Source: Bacillota bacterium (GTDB taxonomy: Bacteria; Bacillota; Clostridia; Peptostreptococcales; Acidaminobacteraceae). From it: a stretch of 49,251 bases of DNA. The stretch lies in assembly GCA_024636005.1 (NCBI GenBank), contig JAGXHV010000079.1, positions 1 to 49,251 on the forward strand, in the 5' to 3' direction. The notes under the pieces are model-generated. The model saw nothing but the letters and a program-made list of their open reading frames with translations. It was not told the DNA's origin and made no database searches. This document shows positions 1-8,781 of the stretch, piece by piece. Each line of letters begins with the position of its first letter. Within the stretch, counting starts at the first letter, position 1. The translations under genes and the position numbers were made by a program.

Positions 1-1170
1 AAATATTTCCTCGTCAATCAAGGTCAGTTTTTTGAAGATTTGGGACTGACATATATTGGTCCTGTCGATGGGCATGATCTTGGATCATTAATTGATCATC
101 TGAATATGGCTAAAAAAGCGAAAGACCCCGTACTTTTACATGTGGTCACACAGAAAGGGAAAGGGTACGGCTATTCAGAACAATATCCATATCTTTATCA
201 TGGAGTTGGACCATTTGATCCTAAAAATCTCATTCCACAGAAAGTCAAAAAGGATTATTCGCAATTGTTTGGTGACACCTTGGTGGACATCGGAGAAAAA
301 TATGACAATGTAGTTGCAATCAGTGCGGCTATGATAGATGGAACTGGGCTCACTGAATTTTGCAAACGTTTTCCAAATAGAATTTTCGATGTGGGCATTG
401 CAGAGCAACATGCTGTCACTATGGCGGCAGGATTCATGACTCAAGGCATAAAGCCTTTTGTGGCCATTTATTCCACATTCTTGCAAAGAGCGTATGATCA
501 GGTTCTACATGATGTGTGCATCCAAAATCTACCGGTGGTATTTTGCATCGATCGGGCTGGAATCGTTGGAAATGATGGCGAAACACATCATGGTCTTTAT
601 GATATTTCATACCTGAGTGCCATTCCTAATATGACTCTACTGTCACCTAAAGATGGTGACGAACTTGAATATATGATGCGTTATGCTGTGGAGTATAATG
701 AAGGTCCGATTGCCATCAGATATCCGCGTGGAAATGCAGAACATTTGTCAACTCTACCAATTACCAATTTGTTGCCAGAAATGCTTCATGTGGGCGAAAA
801 TATCGCTCTTGTTGCAACCGGAAAAATGGTTGGAATCGCGCTTGAAGCAGCAAAAAAATACGAGTCCACTTTTGGTAAGCGCATCAGCGTGATCAATATT
901 AGAAAAATCAAGCCACTTGATGTCGTGGAAATCAAGGCGCTTTTACAAAATCACAAGACAATCATAACACTTGAGGACCATTCTATAATAGGTGGGTTTG
1001 GTGATCAAATTGGAAACCTGTTACTCAATGAGAGCTCACAAAAAACCATTTACAAGATGGGCTTTGATGATGCATTTGTGGAACAGGGCAATGTGGAAGA
1101 TATTTTTAAAGCACATTCACTTGATGTGGAAGGTGTATTTGAGAAGATTAAGGCGGTGGACAATGCCTAA
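1..1170 (+). CDS. dxs: 1-deoxy-D-xylulose-5-phosphate synthase, 3' part (5' end outside window)
   Basis: DXS condenses pyruvate and glyceraldehyde-3-phosphate to DXP, the first step of the MEP isoprenoid pathway, using thiamine diphosphate. The open frame runs in from base 1; the ORF-track start at 40 is an internal TTG, so the gene is cut by the window edge. What remains covers the end of the N-terminal domain (YIGPVDGHD), the pyrimidine-binding domain with the DVGIAEQHAV motif that carries the catalytic glutamate, and the C-terminal transketolase domain (EDHSIIGGFGD). The stop overlaps the start of tlyA, so the two are translationally coupled, as is usual in Clostridia. ispH, the last MEP step, lies at 19164. 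Confidence 0.96.
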   Translation, partial: KYFLVNQGQFFEDLGLTYIGPVDGHDLGSLIDHLNMAKKAKDPVLLHVVTQKGKGYGYSEQYPYLYHGVGPFDPKNLIPQKVKKDYSQLFGDTLVDIGEKYDNVVAISAAMIDGTGLTEFCKRFPNRIFDVGIAEQHAVTMAAGFMTQGIKPFVAIYSTFLQRAYDQVLHDVCIQNLPVVFCIDRAGIVGNDGETHHGLYDISYLSAIPNMTLLSPKDGDELEYMMRYAVEYNEGPIAIRYPRGNAEHLSTLPITNLLPEMLHVGENIALVATGKMVGIALEAAKKYESTFGKRISVINIRKIKPLDVVEIKALLQNHKTIITLEDHSIIGGFGDQIGNLLLNESSQKTIYKMGFDDAFVEQGNVEDIFKAHSLDVEGVFEKIKAVDNA

Positions 1171-1987
1171 GGAAAGGATCGACGTCCTACTGGTCGAGAA
1201 AATGGGATTTGAGTCTCGAGAAAAAGCACAGGCAACCATTATGGCGGGGTTGGTCTACATTGACAACATGCGTGTGGACAAGGCTGGTACAAAAGTGGAT
1301 GTGGCATCGGAAATTGAAGTCAGAGGCAATGCGCTCCCTTATGTCAGCAGAGGTGGACTCAAACTTGAAAAGGCGATTCAATCCTATGATTTGTCTCTGG
1401 AGGGCAAAAGGTGCATGGATATTGGCGCATCAACTGGCGGATTTACGGATTGCATGCTTCAAAATGGTGCGATGCAAGTCTATTCGGTGGATGTCGGCTA
1501 CGGACAACTCGACTGGAAACTCAGAAACGATGATCGTGTCACCAATATGGAAAGAACCAATATCAGATATGTGACAATGGATCAAATTGGAGAGCCGCTG
1601 GATTTCATCAGTATTGATGTTTCATTTATATCCCTTAAGCTGGTACTGCCAGTTGCCGCAATGCTTTTGAAAACCAGAGGGGAAATTGTTTTTCTCATCA
1701 AACCCCAGTTTGAGGCTGGTAGGGAACATATGAAAAAAAGCGGTGTTGTTCGGGATCGAAAAATACACACTCAAGTGATTGAGAATGTCATCAGTTTTGC
1801 AAAAGATAGTGGTTTTTGCATCAAAGACATCACTTTTTCACCGATTAAAGGACCTAAAGGCAATATAGAATTCCTAGCTTTTGCTATGAAAGATGATTTT
1901 TGTGATTCTTTTGCCGTAAATGTCTCTGCTTTGGTTGATAAGGCTCACATGGACCTGAGTGATAAAACCGTGGTGAACGAGAAATAG
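1163..1987 (+). CDS. tlyA: TlyA family rRNA 2'-O-methyltransferase (hemolysin A family)
   Basis: The ATG at 1163 (MPKERIDVLLVEK) follows the GGCGGTGG-type site at the end of dxs and overlaps the dxs stop by a few bases, giving 274 aa; the ORF-track start at 992 is inside dxs and is rejected. Residues about 3-65 form an S4 RNA-binding domain. The rest is an FtsJ/RrmJ-like methyltransferase: a SAM site (MDIGASTGGFTD), an Asp in the DFISIDVSF segment and a Lys in FLIKPQFE that fit the K-D-K-E tetrad of the family. Characterised TlyA proteins methylate ribose of 16S and/or 23S rRNA; older annotations call it hemolysin. Which rRNA site is used here cannot be seen. Confidence 0.93.
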   Translation: MPKERIDVLLVEKMGFESREKAQATIMAGLVYIDNMRVDKAGTKVDVASEIEVRGNALPYVSRGGLKLEKAIQSYDLSLEGKRCMDIGASTGGFTDCMLQNGAMQVYSVDVGYGQLDWKLRNDDRVTNMERTNIRYVTMDQIGEPLDFISIDVSFISLKLVLPVAAMLLKTRGEIVFLIKPQFEAGREHMKKSGVVRDRKIHTQVIENVISFAKDSGFCIKDITFSPIKGPKGNIEFLAFAMKDDFCDSFAVNVSALVDKAHMDLSDKTVVNEK

Positions 1988-1997
1988 GAAGGATATC

Positions 1998-2546
1998 ATG
2001 AAAGTCTTCAAGCATCTTGTCAAACTTTATATCATATTTTTCAAAGTAGGATTATTCACAATCGGTGGCGGGTACGCTATGCTACCGATTGTCGAGAAAG
2101 AACTCGTTCAGAAATCCAAGCTATCCACTATGGAATCGGTCATGGAAAGCTATTCCCTTGCTCAAACATTGCCTGGAGTAATCGCTTCCAACGCGGCGGC
2201 TTTGATTGGCTACAAGTTGTTCGGTATACCCGGTGCCATCGCTTCCGCACTTGGGGTCATTACACCCTCCATTGGAATTGTAACAGTGATAGCGATGGTA
2301 TTTCGTAAATTTGGGCATCTGGAAGTTGTTCAAAATGCCTTCATTGGCATCCGGATTGTCGTACTGGCACTTTTGTTTGATTCTTTCATGAGACTCTTCA
2401 AAGTGGCGGTTTTTGATAAGAAAACATTTGCAGTATCCATGATTTCTTTTGTGCTGGTGCTTATGAACTGGGCTTCTCCGATTTTGATTCTCATCATAGG
2501 TGCGCTTTTTGGGCTTTATGTTTACAGAGAGCGGGTGGGGTCATGA
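1998..2546 (+). CDS. chrA: Chromate transporter, short-chain subunit 1 (CHR family)
   Basis: A 182-residue membrane protein with a single CHR domain: glycine-rich GLFTIGGGYAMLP near the N terminus, then the SLAQTLPGVIASN segment that matches the family's conserved S-Q-x-x-P-G block, followed by hydrophobic helices. Single-domain CHR proteins normally work as a pair with a homologous partner, and the partner starts at 2543 with an ATGA overlap. The substrate is assigned by family (chromate efflux driven by the membrane potential), but many CHR pairs have no tested role. The ribosome binding site GGAAGGAT lies 10 bases after tlyA, so it probably belongs to the same transcript. Confidence 0.88.
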   Translation: MKVFKHLVKLYIIFFKVGLFTIGGGYAMLPIVEKELVQKSKLSTMESVMESYSLAQTLPGVIASNAAALIGYKLFGIPGAIASALGVITPSIGIVTVIAMVFRKFGHLEVVQNAFIGIRIVVLALLFDSFMRLFKVAVFDKKTFAVSMISFVLVLMNWASPILILIIGALFGLYVYRERVGS

Positions 2547-3100
2547 GATTGCTTGCATTTTTATTTGAGTTTTTTAAAATTGGACTTTTCACATATGGCG
2601 GCGGTCTAGCCATGATTCCGATTCTCAGAGATATCGCTGTGAATAAAGAGTGGCTATCTGAAAGTCATTTTACGGATTTGATTGCGATCTCTCAATCCAC
2701 ACCGGGGCCAATTGCGATCAATATGGCAACTTATATCGGATATAGGGAATTCTCATTTTTGGGAGCCATATTGGCTTCACTTACGATTATCGCTCCTGCG
2801 TTTGTGCTCGCGATTATACTTGGTAAATTTCTTTCGAAATTCAATCGCCACCCTTTTGTACAAGCGGCTTTTGTCGGACTTAAGGCAACGATCATAGGAC
2901 TTATAGCGACATCTGTGGTACAAGTGGCTTTGGTTTCACTTTATGGGAACAAACCTGGAAGACTTGGTCGGCCGTGGGTGGGTCTGGACTTTAAGGCGGT
3001 CGCATTTATGCTTGTTTTCTATTTTTTTATAAGAAAATATCAGAAACATCCGCTCATCTATATCACCATTGGCGGGATAGCAAGTCTCTTTATTTGGTAG
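2543..3100 (+). CDS. chrA: Chromate transporter, short-chain subunit 2 (CHR family)
   Basis: The partner of the preceding gene: 185 residues, again starting with a GLFTYGGGLAMIP block and an AISQSTPGPIAIN block, the two signatures of the CHR domain. The two proteins are homologous to each other and likely insert with opposite topology to make a heterodimer, as reported for short-chain CHR pairs. The ATG overlaps the stop of subunit 1 by four bases, so translation is coupled. The pair sits where NAD kinase lies in many clostridial dxs-tlyA-nadK-argR-recN strings, which suggests insertion or replacement. Actual substrate is inferred only from family. Confidence 0.88.
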   Translation: MRLLAFLFEFFKIGLFTYGGGLAMIPILRDIAVNKEWLSESHFTDLIAISQSTPGPIAINMATYIGYREFSFLGAILASLTIIAPAFVLAIILGKFLSKFNRHPFVQAAFVGLKATIIGLIATSVVQVALVSLYGNKPGRLGRPWVGLDFKAVAFMLVFYFFIRKYQKHPLIYITIGGIASLFIW

Positions 3101-3117
3101 CATTAGGAAATTAACCT

Positions 3118-3146
3118 TTTACTAAAAATTAATATTATAATATAAT
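3118..3146 (+). promoter_or_regulatory. Probable sigma-A promoter of argR-recN
   Basis: TTTACT (3118-3123), a 17-base spacer and TATAAT (3141-3146) lie 20 bases upstream of argR, in an AT-rich gap between the chromate transporter and argR. A second overlapping TATAAT lies at 3136-3141. I looked for ArgR operator-like pairs here and saw no convincing one. Confidence 0.6.
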
Positions 3147-3166
3147 GTAACTGTTGGGGGGATCTT

Positions 3167-3616
3167 ATGAAATATTCAAGACATTCAAAGATAATTGAAA
3201 TCATTGAGGCAAAGGATATCGAGACTCAAGATGAATTGGCGATGGAACTCAAATTGTCAGGATTCCAAGTGACACAAGCCACTGTATCCAGAGATATCAA
3301 AGAAATGAGATTGATCAAAGTGCTCACAAAGGATGGCAGATACAAATACGCATCCATCAGAGACAAAGAAGGTGTCGTCAACGACCGCTTTCTTAAAATC
3401 TTTAGGAATTCAGTAACCTCAATAGATTTTGCTGGAAACATAATTGTCATAAAGACTTTGGTGGGTTCCGCAAGTGCCGCCGCTGTTTCCATTGATGCAT
3501 TTAACATAAAAGAAATCGTCGGAAGCATAGCCGGGGATGACACCATATTTCTAGTGGTTAAAGAGACTGAGAAAATTGATGAGTTGATGAATCGATTCAA
3601 GGATTTGTTGGTTTGA
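3167..3616 (+). CDS. argR: Arginine repressor ArgR
   Basis: ArgR/AhrC is the hexameric, arginine-dependent repressor of arginine biosynthesis genes. The 149 residues match the family length. Residues about 1-70 form the winged helix DNA-binding domain (KIIEIIEAKDIETQDELA, then QVTQATVSRDIKEM with the recognition helix). The C-terminal half is the oligomerisation and arginine-binding domain, ending with VGSIAGDDTIFLV, whose two aspartates bind arginine. The start follows a GGGGGG-rich ribosome site. recN follows after 21 bases, a partnership kept across Firmicutes although the two functions seem unrelated. Confidence 0.96.
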   Translation: MKYSRHSKIIEIIEAKDIETQDELAMELKLSGFQVTQATVSRDIKEMRLIKVLTKDGRYKYASIRDKEGVVNDRFLKIFRNSVTSIDFAGNIIVIKTLVGSASAAAVSIDAFNIKEIVGSIAGDDTIFLVVKETEKIDELMNRFKDLLV

Positions 3617-3637
3617 TTTCTAAGCGATGGAGGCTTT

Positions 3638-5341
3638 ATGCTTTTTGAACTACATATTAAGGATTTTATACTGATTGATGAAGTGAAAATAGGATTTGAA
3701 CATGGTTTTAACACCATTACTGGTGAAACCGGAGCGGGAAAATCGATGATTCTAGGAGCAATCGATTTGGTGTCCGGAGAGCAGGCCAATAAGGATTCTG
3801 TAAGAATTGGTGCGGATAAGACTCTCATCAGTGCCAGCTTTTACACCAATGATAAAGTGAACATCTATCTGAAGGAAATGGGCATTGCCTGTGATGAGGA
3901 TATAGTCACACTATCGAGAGAGGTCCAAGTTAAAGGGAAAAGCATCTCGAGAATCAATGGACAAGTCGTCACTCTCAATCATTTGAAAGAAATCACAAAG
4001 AACCTGATTCAAGTACATGGACAAAACGACAATCAAACGTTATTGATCAGAGAAGAACAATTGAATTTGTTGGATAAGTTCGGTGGAACTGAAAATATCA
4101 GAACCCGCCAACAAATCCAGCATTTGTTTAATGAGATAAGAACCTTGAGGTCAGAAATCGCTTTACTTGAAGAAAAATCATATGATCGCCAAAGACAAAC
4201 TGACTTTTTATCATTTCAAATTGAGGAAATTGATAATGCCAAATTGAAAATTGGTGAAGATCTGGCACTGGAAAAAGAGTTTGAACTATTGACTCATCTG
4301 GGCAGTATAGTAGAGATTTTTGAGCGTGCAACGGGATGGTTGTCTGGTGAGTACGGAGATGGTGCTGTATCAGAAGCGTCATCCCTAGCAAATGCCTATT
4401 CGAAATTGGTGCATTATGATGAATCACTGGATGATTTTTCGAAACGATTCAAAGAAATTTATTTTCTGATGGATGATTTGTCAAAAGATGTGGTCGATTA
4501 TAAGAGTAAACTGGATCAGGATCCCGAGAGACTGGAATGGATTGAACGCAGACTTGATGAAATCAATCATCTCAAATCAAAATATGGTAAAACGATTGAA
4601 GTCATTTTTGACCTCAAATCGAAATTTCAGACTGAACTGGATGCTTACGAAAATGTGGAAGAACAACTAAATTCGGAGAAACAACGTCTTGATAGTTTGC
4701 TAAAAGAGTATTCTAAGATTTCAGAACAATTGACATCACTTCGTTTAAAAGCTTCAAAAGCATTTGAGGAATCACTCCAAAAGGAACTGATCGAGCTCAA
4801 TATGAAGGAGACCAGTTTCAAAATTGATCTCAATAAACTCTACGAACCGACCGCTCATGGTCTGGACGACATAGAATTTACAATTTCAACGAATATTGGT
4901 CAACCGTTTCGACCACTCAAAAAAGTGGTTTCAGGCGGAGAGCTATCCAGAATCATGCTAGGAATCAAGATTGTACTTGGAAAAATGGATGCGATTCCAA
5001 CGCTGGTATTTGATGAAATTGATACCGGAATCAGTGGTGTGACGGCAAATGTAGTAGGTGAAAAATTGGCGAAACTATCGAGCTACAGCCAAGTAATCTG
5101 CATCACCCACCTGCCTCAGATAGCGGTGTTTTCAGATCATCATCTATTAATCGAAAAAAATGTGGAAGATCAGAATACCCTCACTCATATCAAACCGATC
5201 ACATCCAAGGAAGTGGAAAACGAAATCAATAGATTGGTGGGTGGTCTTGAAGTGACTGAAACCACAAGTATCCATTCCAGGGAGATGATTCAGACTGCGC
5301 ATAAAAAGAAAGAACTGTTCAAGAAGGAACATAAAAAATAG
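3638..5341 (+). CDS. recN: DNA repair protein RecN
   Basis: RecN is an SMC-like ATPase that acts early at double-strand breaks and tethers DNA ends for RecA repair. The 567 residues show Walker A (GETGAGKS, about residues 28-35), a long central coiled coil (roughly 150-370, rich in Lys/Glu heptads), and a C-terminal head with the ABC signature SGGELSR and Walker B LVFDEIDTGISG followed by the ITHLPQIA switch. Length matches the family. The start ATG has GATGGAGG upstream. In many Clostridia and Bacilli spoIVB and spo0A follow recN; here a diguanylate cyclase follows after 19 bases. Confidence 0.97.
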   Translation: MLFELHIKDFILIDEVKIGFEHGFNTITGETGAGKSMILGAIDLVSGEQANKDSVRIGADKTLISASFYTNDKVNIYLKEMGIACDEDIVTLSREVQVKGKSISRINGQVVTLNHLKEITKNLIQVHGQNDNQTLLIREEQLNLLDKFGGTENIRTRQQIQHLFNEIRTLRSEIALLEEKSYDRQRQTDFLSFQIEEIDNAKLKIGEDLALEKEFELLTHLGSIVEIFERATGWLSGEYGDGAVSEASSLANAYSKLVHYDESLDDFSKRFKEIYFLMDDLSKDVVDYKSKLDQDPERLEWIERRLDEINHLKSKYGKTIEVIFDLKSKFQTELDAYENVEEQLNSEKQRLDSLLKEYSKISEQLTSLRLKASKAFEESLQKELIELNMKETSFKIDLNKLYEPTAHGLDDIEFTISTNIGQPFRPLKKVVSGGELSRIMLGIKIVLGKMDAIPTLVFDEIDTGISGVTANVVGEKLAKLSSYSQVICITHLPQIAVFSDHHLLIEKNVEDQNTLTHIKPITSKEVENEINRLVGGLEVTETTSIHSREMIQTAHKKKELFKKEHKK

Positions 5342-5360
5342 CACATAGGGGTTTGGGAAG

Positions 5361-6551
5361 ATGGCTGTCTTATCAAAACTATTGTTTTCAGCAATGGGTG
5401 CGCTAGCAATTTTATATGGATTAAGAGGTATTGTTCCTGAATTCAAGGAACAAACCCGTTCGAAATCGATCGCGTTGGCAGTCATTTTGACTGTGTTTTT
5501 CGTTTTTTTTGACGTTGCGATCTTAAAGAACGTATTGTTTCTTTGCGCTATTTTGATTTACTATCTGAAGTGGGTTTATGGTAGGAGTTCATTTATAGCC
5601 TCTCTTTCGATACTTTTCTTGTACTTGATACTCATCTTGACGTCAATGATCACTTCGAATCTAGGCGTACTGTTACTTAATGAAGTATTGGATTTTAGAA
5701 AAGTGTTTGTTTCAGATAAATTTAACGCATTGATGATATTTTGGTTGATGTATGTCATTTTACTGAGATATTATCAACTGATTATGAAAATTTTTAAGAA
5801 GATTACCCATTTCAATTCGAGAATCGAGAGATTGTTGGTCGTCAGCAACGTTTTAGTGTTTTCTTTTATTGTCGCTTATCAAAAGATGACTTTTATAAAT
5901 TTGGTAAAAATCAATTCAACAGGTTTGATTGATGTCGCACAGAGTTCTTCGGTGCCTGGATTTATGAATTCCACATACGTGCTTACGACCATACTCACAT
6001 TTTCTGTGGTGATATTGATCAATAGACTCAGTATTGTGGACAATAATATGGAGAATTACAAGTACAAGGCTGAGACAGATTTGATGACAGGGGTACTGAG
6101 CCGGGAAGCCGGCCTAACATATCTGAAGGAAGAAATGATGAATTCGGTGATCAAAGGTCATGATCTTACAGTTGCCTATATTGATATCAATGACCTCAAA
6201 GTGGTCAATGACAAGTATGGTCATAAGGAAGGCGACCGACTGATCAAGGTCTTGTCAGGAATCATCCAAAATAATTTGAGAGATTTCGACGTTATTACCA
6301 GGCTTGGTGGGGACGAGTTTATGGTGATATTCAGAAAATGTAACATTTTACAAGCGCGCAAAGTGTGGTATCGTATTACTGATGAATTCTTAAAAACGAA
6401 CACAAATGGAGATTATAATTTCAAGATTAGCGCCAGTGTTGGATTTACTGAGTATCATCCGTCCAAACATTCAAGTGTCATCCAGTTGATCCATGAGGCG
6501 GATGAGGCAATGTATCTACAAAAGAAATCCATCAAGGCGGCACGTTTGTAA
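5361..6551 (+). CDS. Membrane-anchored diguanylate cyclase (GGDEF domain)
   Basis: A 396-residue protein. The first ~230 residues contain about six or seven hydrophobic segments and no recognised sensor domain. The C-terminal ~165 residues are a GGDEF domain with an intact active site, LGGDEF, and an upstream DINDLKVVND metal-binding stretch. An inhibitory-site motif RDFD lies exactly five residues before GGDEF, fitting the RxxD product-inhibition site. The protein is therefore predicted to make c-di-GMP from two GTP at the membrane and to be feedback-inhibited. It is directly downstream of recN and probably shares its transcript. What the membrane part senses is unknown. Confidence 0.92.
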   Translation: MAVLSKLLFSAMGALAILYGLRGIVPEFKEQTRSKSIALAVILTVFFVFFDVAILKNVLFLCAILIYYLKWVYGRSSFIASLSILFLYLILILTSMITSNLGVLLLNEVLDFRKVFVSDKFNALMIFWLMYVILLRYYQLIMKIFKKITHFNSRIERLLVVSNVLVFSFIVAYQKMTFINLVKINSTGLIDVAQSSSVPGFMNSTYVLTTILTFSVVILINRLSIVDNNMENYKYKAETDLMTGVLSREAGLTYLKEEMMNSVIKGHDLTVAYIDINDLKVVNDKYGHKEGDRLIKVLSGIIQNNLRDFDVITRLGGDEFMVIFRKCNILQARKVWYRITDEFLKTNTNGDYNFKISASVGFTEYHPSKHSSVIQLIHEADEAMYLQKKSIKAARL

Positions 6552-6574
6552 AATATATACAAAATAATTAATAA

Positions 6575-6604
6575 TTGCTTTAATAATTTGGGGATTAATA
6601 TAAA
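6575..6604 (+). promoter_or_regulatory. Possible promoter of xerD
   Basis: TTGCTT (6575-6580), 18 bases, then TATAAA (6599-6604) in the AT-rich gap before xerD. The match is moderate; a second TATAAT at 6619-6624 abuts the start codon and is too close to be useful unless the transcript were leaderless. Confidence 0.35.
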
Positions 6605-6625
6605 ATTACGTTAGGGGCTATAATT

Positions 6626-7507
6626 ATGGAAAGATGCGTCATAGAATTTGAAACCTTCTTAAGAGATCAGAGAAAACTTTCTCTCAACACACTTCAGTCC
6701 TACAAAAGGGATTTGAAATACTTTGGCATATATTTGAGAAAGCAAAATATTGAACATTATCACCACGTATCCAGTGTTGACCTACTCACATATGTGATTC
6801 ATTTGAAGAAGGAAGGGAAAGCTAACGCAACGCTTTCAAGAAATATCGCAACAATACGAACTTTTTATTCATTTCTTAATAATAAAGGGTATATAAAACA
6901 TAACCCTTCATTGGAGCTCGAGTCGCCAAAGGCTGAAAAGAAAATGCCGGCTGTGCTGACACTTCAGGAAGTGGAACATCTTATTTCAAAACCAGATACC
7001 AGAACATCCATAGGCAAACGGGACAAGGCTATGATCGAGTTGCTTTATGCAACTGGCATTCGAGTGACCGAGTTAATATCATTGAATCTCTCCGATATCA
7101 ATACGACAATGGGTTATATCCGCTGTAAGGGGGCATCTAAATCAAGGGTGATTCCACTTGGGTCGATGGCGTCCAAAGCAGTTGAACTGTATTTGAAAGA
7201 TGGAAGAAATCAACTCGTTAACGAGGAGCATGAGGCACTTTTTGTAAACTATTATGGCAAGCGGATCACACGACAAGGTTTTTGGAAAGTCGTGAAAAGA
7301 TATTCCGAAGAGGCGGGCATCGATAAAAATATCGCTCCGCATACTTTGAGACATTCTTTCGCATTGCATTTGGTACAAAATGGAGCTGACCTTAAAGCAG
7401 TTCAAGAAATGATGGGCCACTCAGATGTGACTACCACCCAGATTTATCTTGAAATGTCGAATTCCAAGATCAAGGACGAATATGAAAAAGCACATCCTAG
7501 AGCCTAG
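6626..7507 (+). CDS. xerD: Site-specific tyrosine recombinase XerD
   Basis: XerD with XerC resolves chromosome dimers at dif. The 293 residues fit the family: an N-terminal SAM-like core-binding domain (about 1-85) and the catalytic domain. The catalytic set is visible: Arg146 in GIRVTEL, Lys168 in CKGASKSR, His239 and Arg242 in HTLRHSF, His265 in MGHSDV and the nucleophile Tyr274 in TQIYLEM. In Firmicutes this gene commonly precedes deoB, as here, which supports XerD rather than a phage integrase. The ATG has AGGGG eight bases upstream. Confidence 0.94.
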   Translation: MERCVIEFETFLRDQRKLSLNTLQSYKRDLKYFGIYLRKQNIEHYHHVSSVDLLTYVIHLKKEGKANATLSRNIATIRTFYSFLNNKGYIKHNPSLELESPKAEKKMPAVLTLQEVEHLISKPDTRTSIGKRDKAMIELLYATGIRVTELISLNLSDINTTMGYIRCKGASKSRVIPLGSMASKAVELYLKDGRNQLVNEEHEALFVNYYGKRITRQGFWKVVKRYSEEAGIDKNIAPHTLRHSFALHLVQNGADLKAVQEMMGHSDVTTTQIYLEMSNSKIKDEYEKAHPRA

Positions 7508-7542
7508 TAGAGGCTCTCGGGATGATGACGAAGTCTACAGTC

Positions 7543-7573
7543 TAAGAGCCTAAAATTAGGCTCTTATTTTATT
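7543..7573 (+). terminator. Intrinsic terminator after xerD
   Basis: TAAGAGCCTAA pairs with TTAGGCTCTTA (7543-7553 with 7556-7566) and is followed by TTTTATTT. It separates xerD from deoB. An upstream hairpin at 7499-7517 uses the same AGAGCCT/AGGCTCT sequence; see findings. Confidence 0.85.
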
Positions 7574-7590
7574 TAATTGAGGAGGTTTTT

Positions 7591-8760
7591 ATGATCAACA
7601 GAATTATTTTATTTGTACTCGACAGTGTAGGCATTGGTGGCTTACCTGATGCAGAGCAATTTGGAGATTTTGGTGTCAACACTCTTGGCAACATAGCAAA
7701 ATCAACTGATGACTTCAAGATTCCAAATCTGAAAAAAATGGGAATCGGAAATATCGAAGGAGTGGACGCCATTGAGGCCGATCCATCACCTATTGGAGCG
7801 TTCGGAAGATCGCTTGAAGCATCAAATGGAAAGGATACGACCACTGGGCACTGGGAAATTGCAGGACTATATATTGAACATCCATTCAAAACATATCCAG
7901 ATGGATTTCCGGATCATATCATCAAAGCATTCGAAGAGAAAACCGGGCGAAAAGTCATTTTCAACAAACCAGCTTCTGGAACGGTGGTACTTGATGAATT
8001 TGGTGAAGAGCACATGAAAACAGGGAATCCAATAGTATATACATCTGCAGACAGCGTTTTTCAAATTGCTGCTCATGAAGAAATCATTCCGCTTGAGGAA
8101 CTCTATAATATGTGTCAGATTGCCAGAGACATGCTTCGTGGAGATGATCAAGTAGCTAGAGTCATAGCGAGACCTTTTGTTGGAGTTCCTGGAAATTTCC
8201 AAAGAACATCCAACAGAAGAGACTACTCATTGAAGCCATTTGACAAGACTGTTCTAGACTTCGCAAAGGAAGCGGGACTGGAAGTCAAGGCGGTCGGTAA
8301 AATCGTGGACATCTATGACGGTGAAGGCATCACCGAAGATGTTCATACCAAGGACAATATGGATGGCGTCGATCAGACCATCCGATTTATGAAAGAGGAT
8401 TTCAAAGGAATATTGTTCACCAATTTGGTGGACTTTGATTCTAAATTCGGTCACAGAAGAGACATCGACGGTTATAGAAAAGCTCTTGAGGAAGTGGATG
8501 CTCGTTTTCCAGAGATGATGTCGCTCATGAAAGAGGAAGATCTATTGATCGTTCTTGCAGACCATGGCAATGACCCCGCATACAAAGGTTCGGATCATAC
8601 CAGAGAATATATTCCGATTTTAATATATGGTAATCAAGTGAAAAAAGGCGTGGATATCGGCACAAGAATGACATTCGCAGATATAGCAGCGACCATCTCT
8701 GATATTTTGGAGATTCCAGCCACTCCTTATGGTACGAGTTTCAAAAATGAAATTCTTTAA
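7591..8760 (+). CDS. deoB: Phosphopentomutase DeoB
   Basis: DeoB interconverts (deoxy)ribose-1-phosphate and (deoxy)ribose-5-phosphate, joining nucleoside phosphorolysis to central metabolism. The 389 residues belong to the alkaline-phosphatase-like metalloenzyme superfamily: the N-terminal LFVLDSVGIGGLPDA carries the first metal-binding aspartate, GKDTTTGHWEIAG the phosphorylated threonine region, and the C-terminal LADHGNDP and GSDHTREYIP carry the remaining metal ligands. GAGGAGG lies before the ATG. It is the first gene of deoB-punA-pdp, a typical salvage operon. Confidence 0.97.
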   Translation: MINRIILFVLDSVGIGGLPDAEQFGDFGVNTLGNIAKSTDDFKIPNLKKMGIGNIEGVDAIEADPSPIGAFGRSLEASNGKDTTTGHWEIAGLYIEHPFKTYPDGFPDHIIKAFEEKTGRKVIFNKPASGTVVLDEFGEEHMKTGNPIVYTSADSVFQIAAHEEIIPLEELYNMCQIARDMLRGDDQVARVIARPFVGVPGNFQRTSNRRDYSLKPFDKTVLDFAKEAGLEVKAVGKIVDIYDGEGITEDVHTKDNMDGVDQTIRFMKEDFKGILFTNLVDFDSKFGHRRDIDGYRKALEEVDARFPEMMSLMKEEDLLIVLADHGNDPAYKGSDHTREYIPILIYGNQVKKGVDIGTRMTFADIAATISDILEIPATPYGTSFKNEIL

Positions 8761-8781
8761 ACTACATCAATGGAGGTCACT

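Noticed and set aside
992-1162. N-terminal extension of tlyA in the ORF track
   Set aside because: It overlaps dxs coding sequence; the S4 domain begins right after the ATG at 1163, which has a ribosome site.
3226-3828. 200-residue minus-strand ORF over argR and recN
   Set aside because: It is antisense to two clear conserved genes, has no ribosome site or family motif, and is low-complexity in serine and leucine, as expected for a shadow frame.
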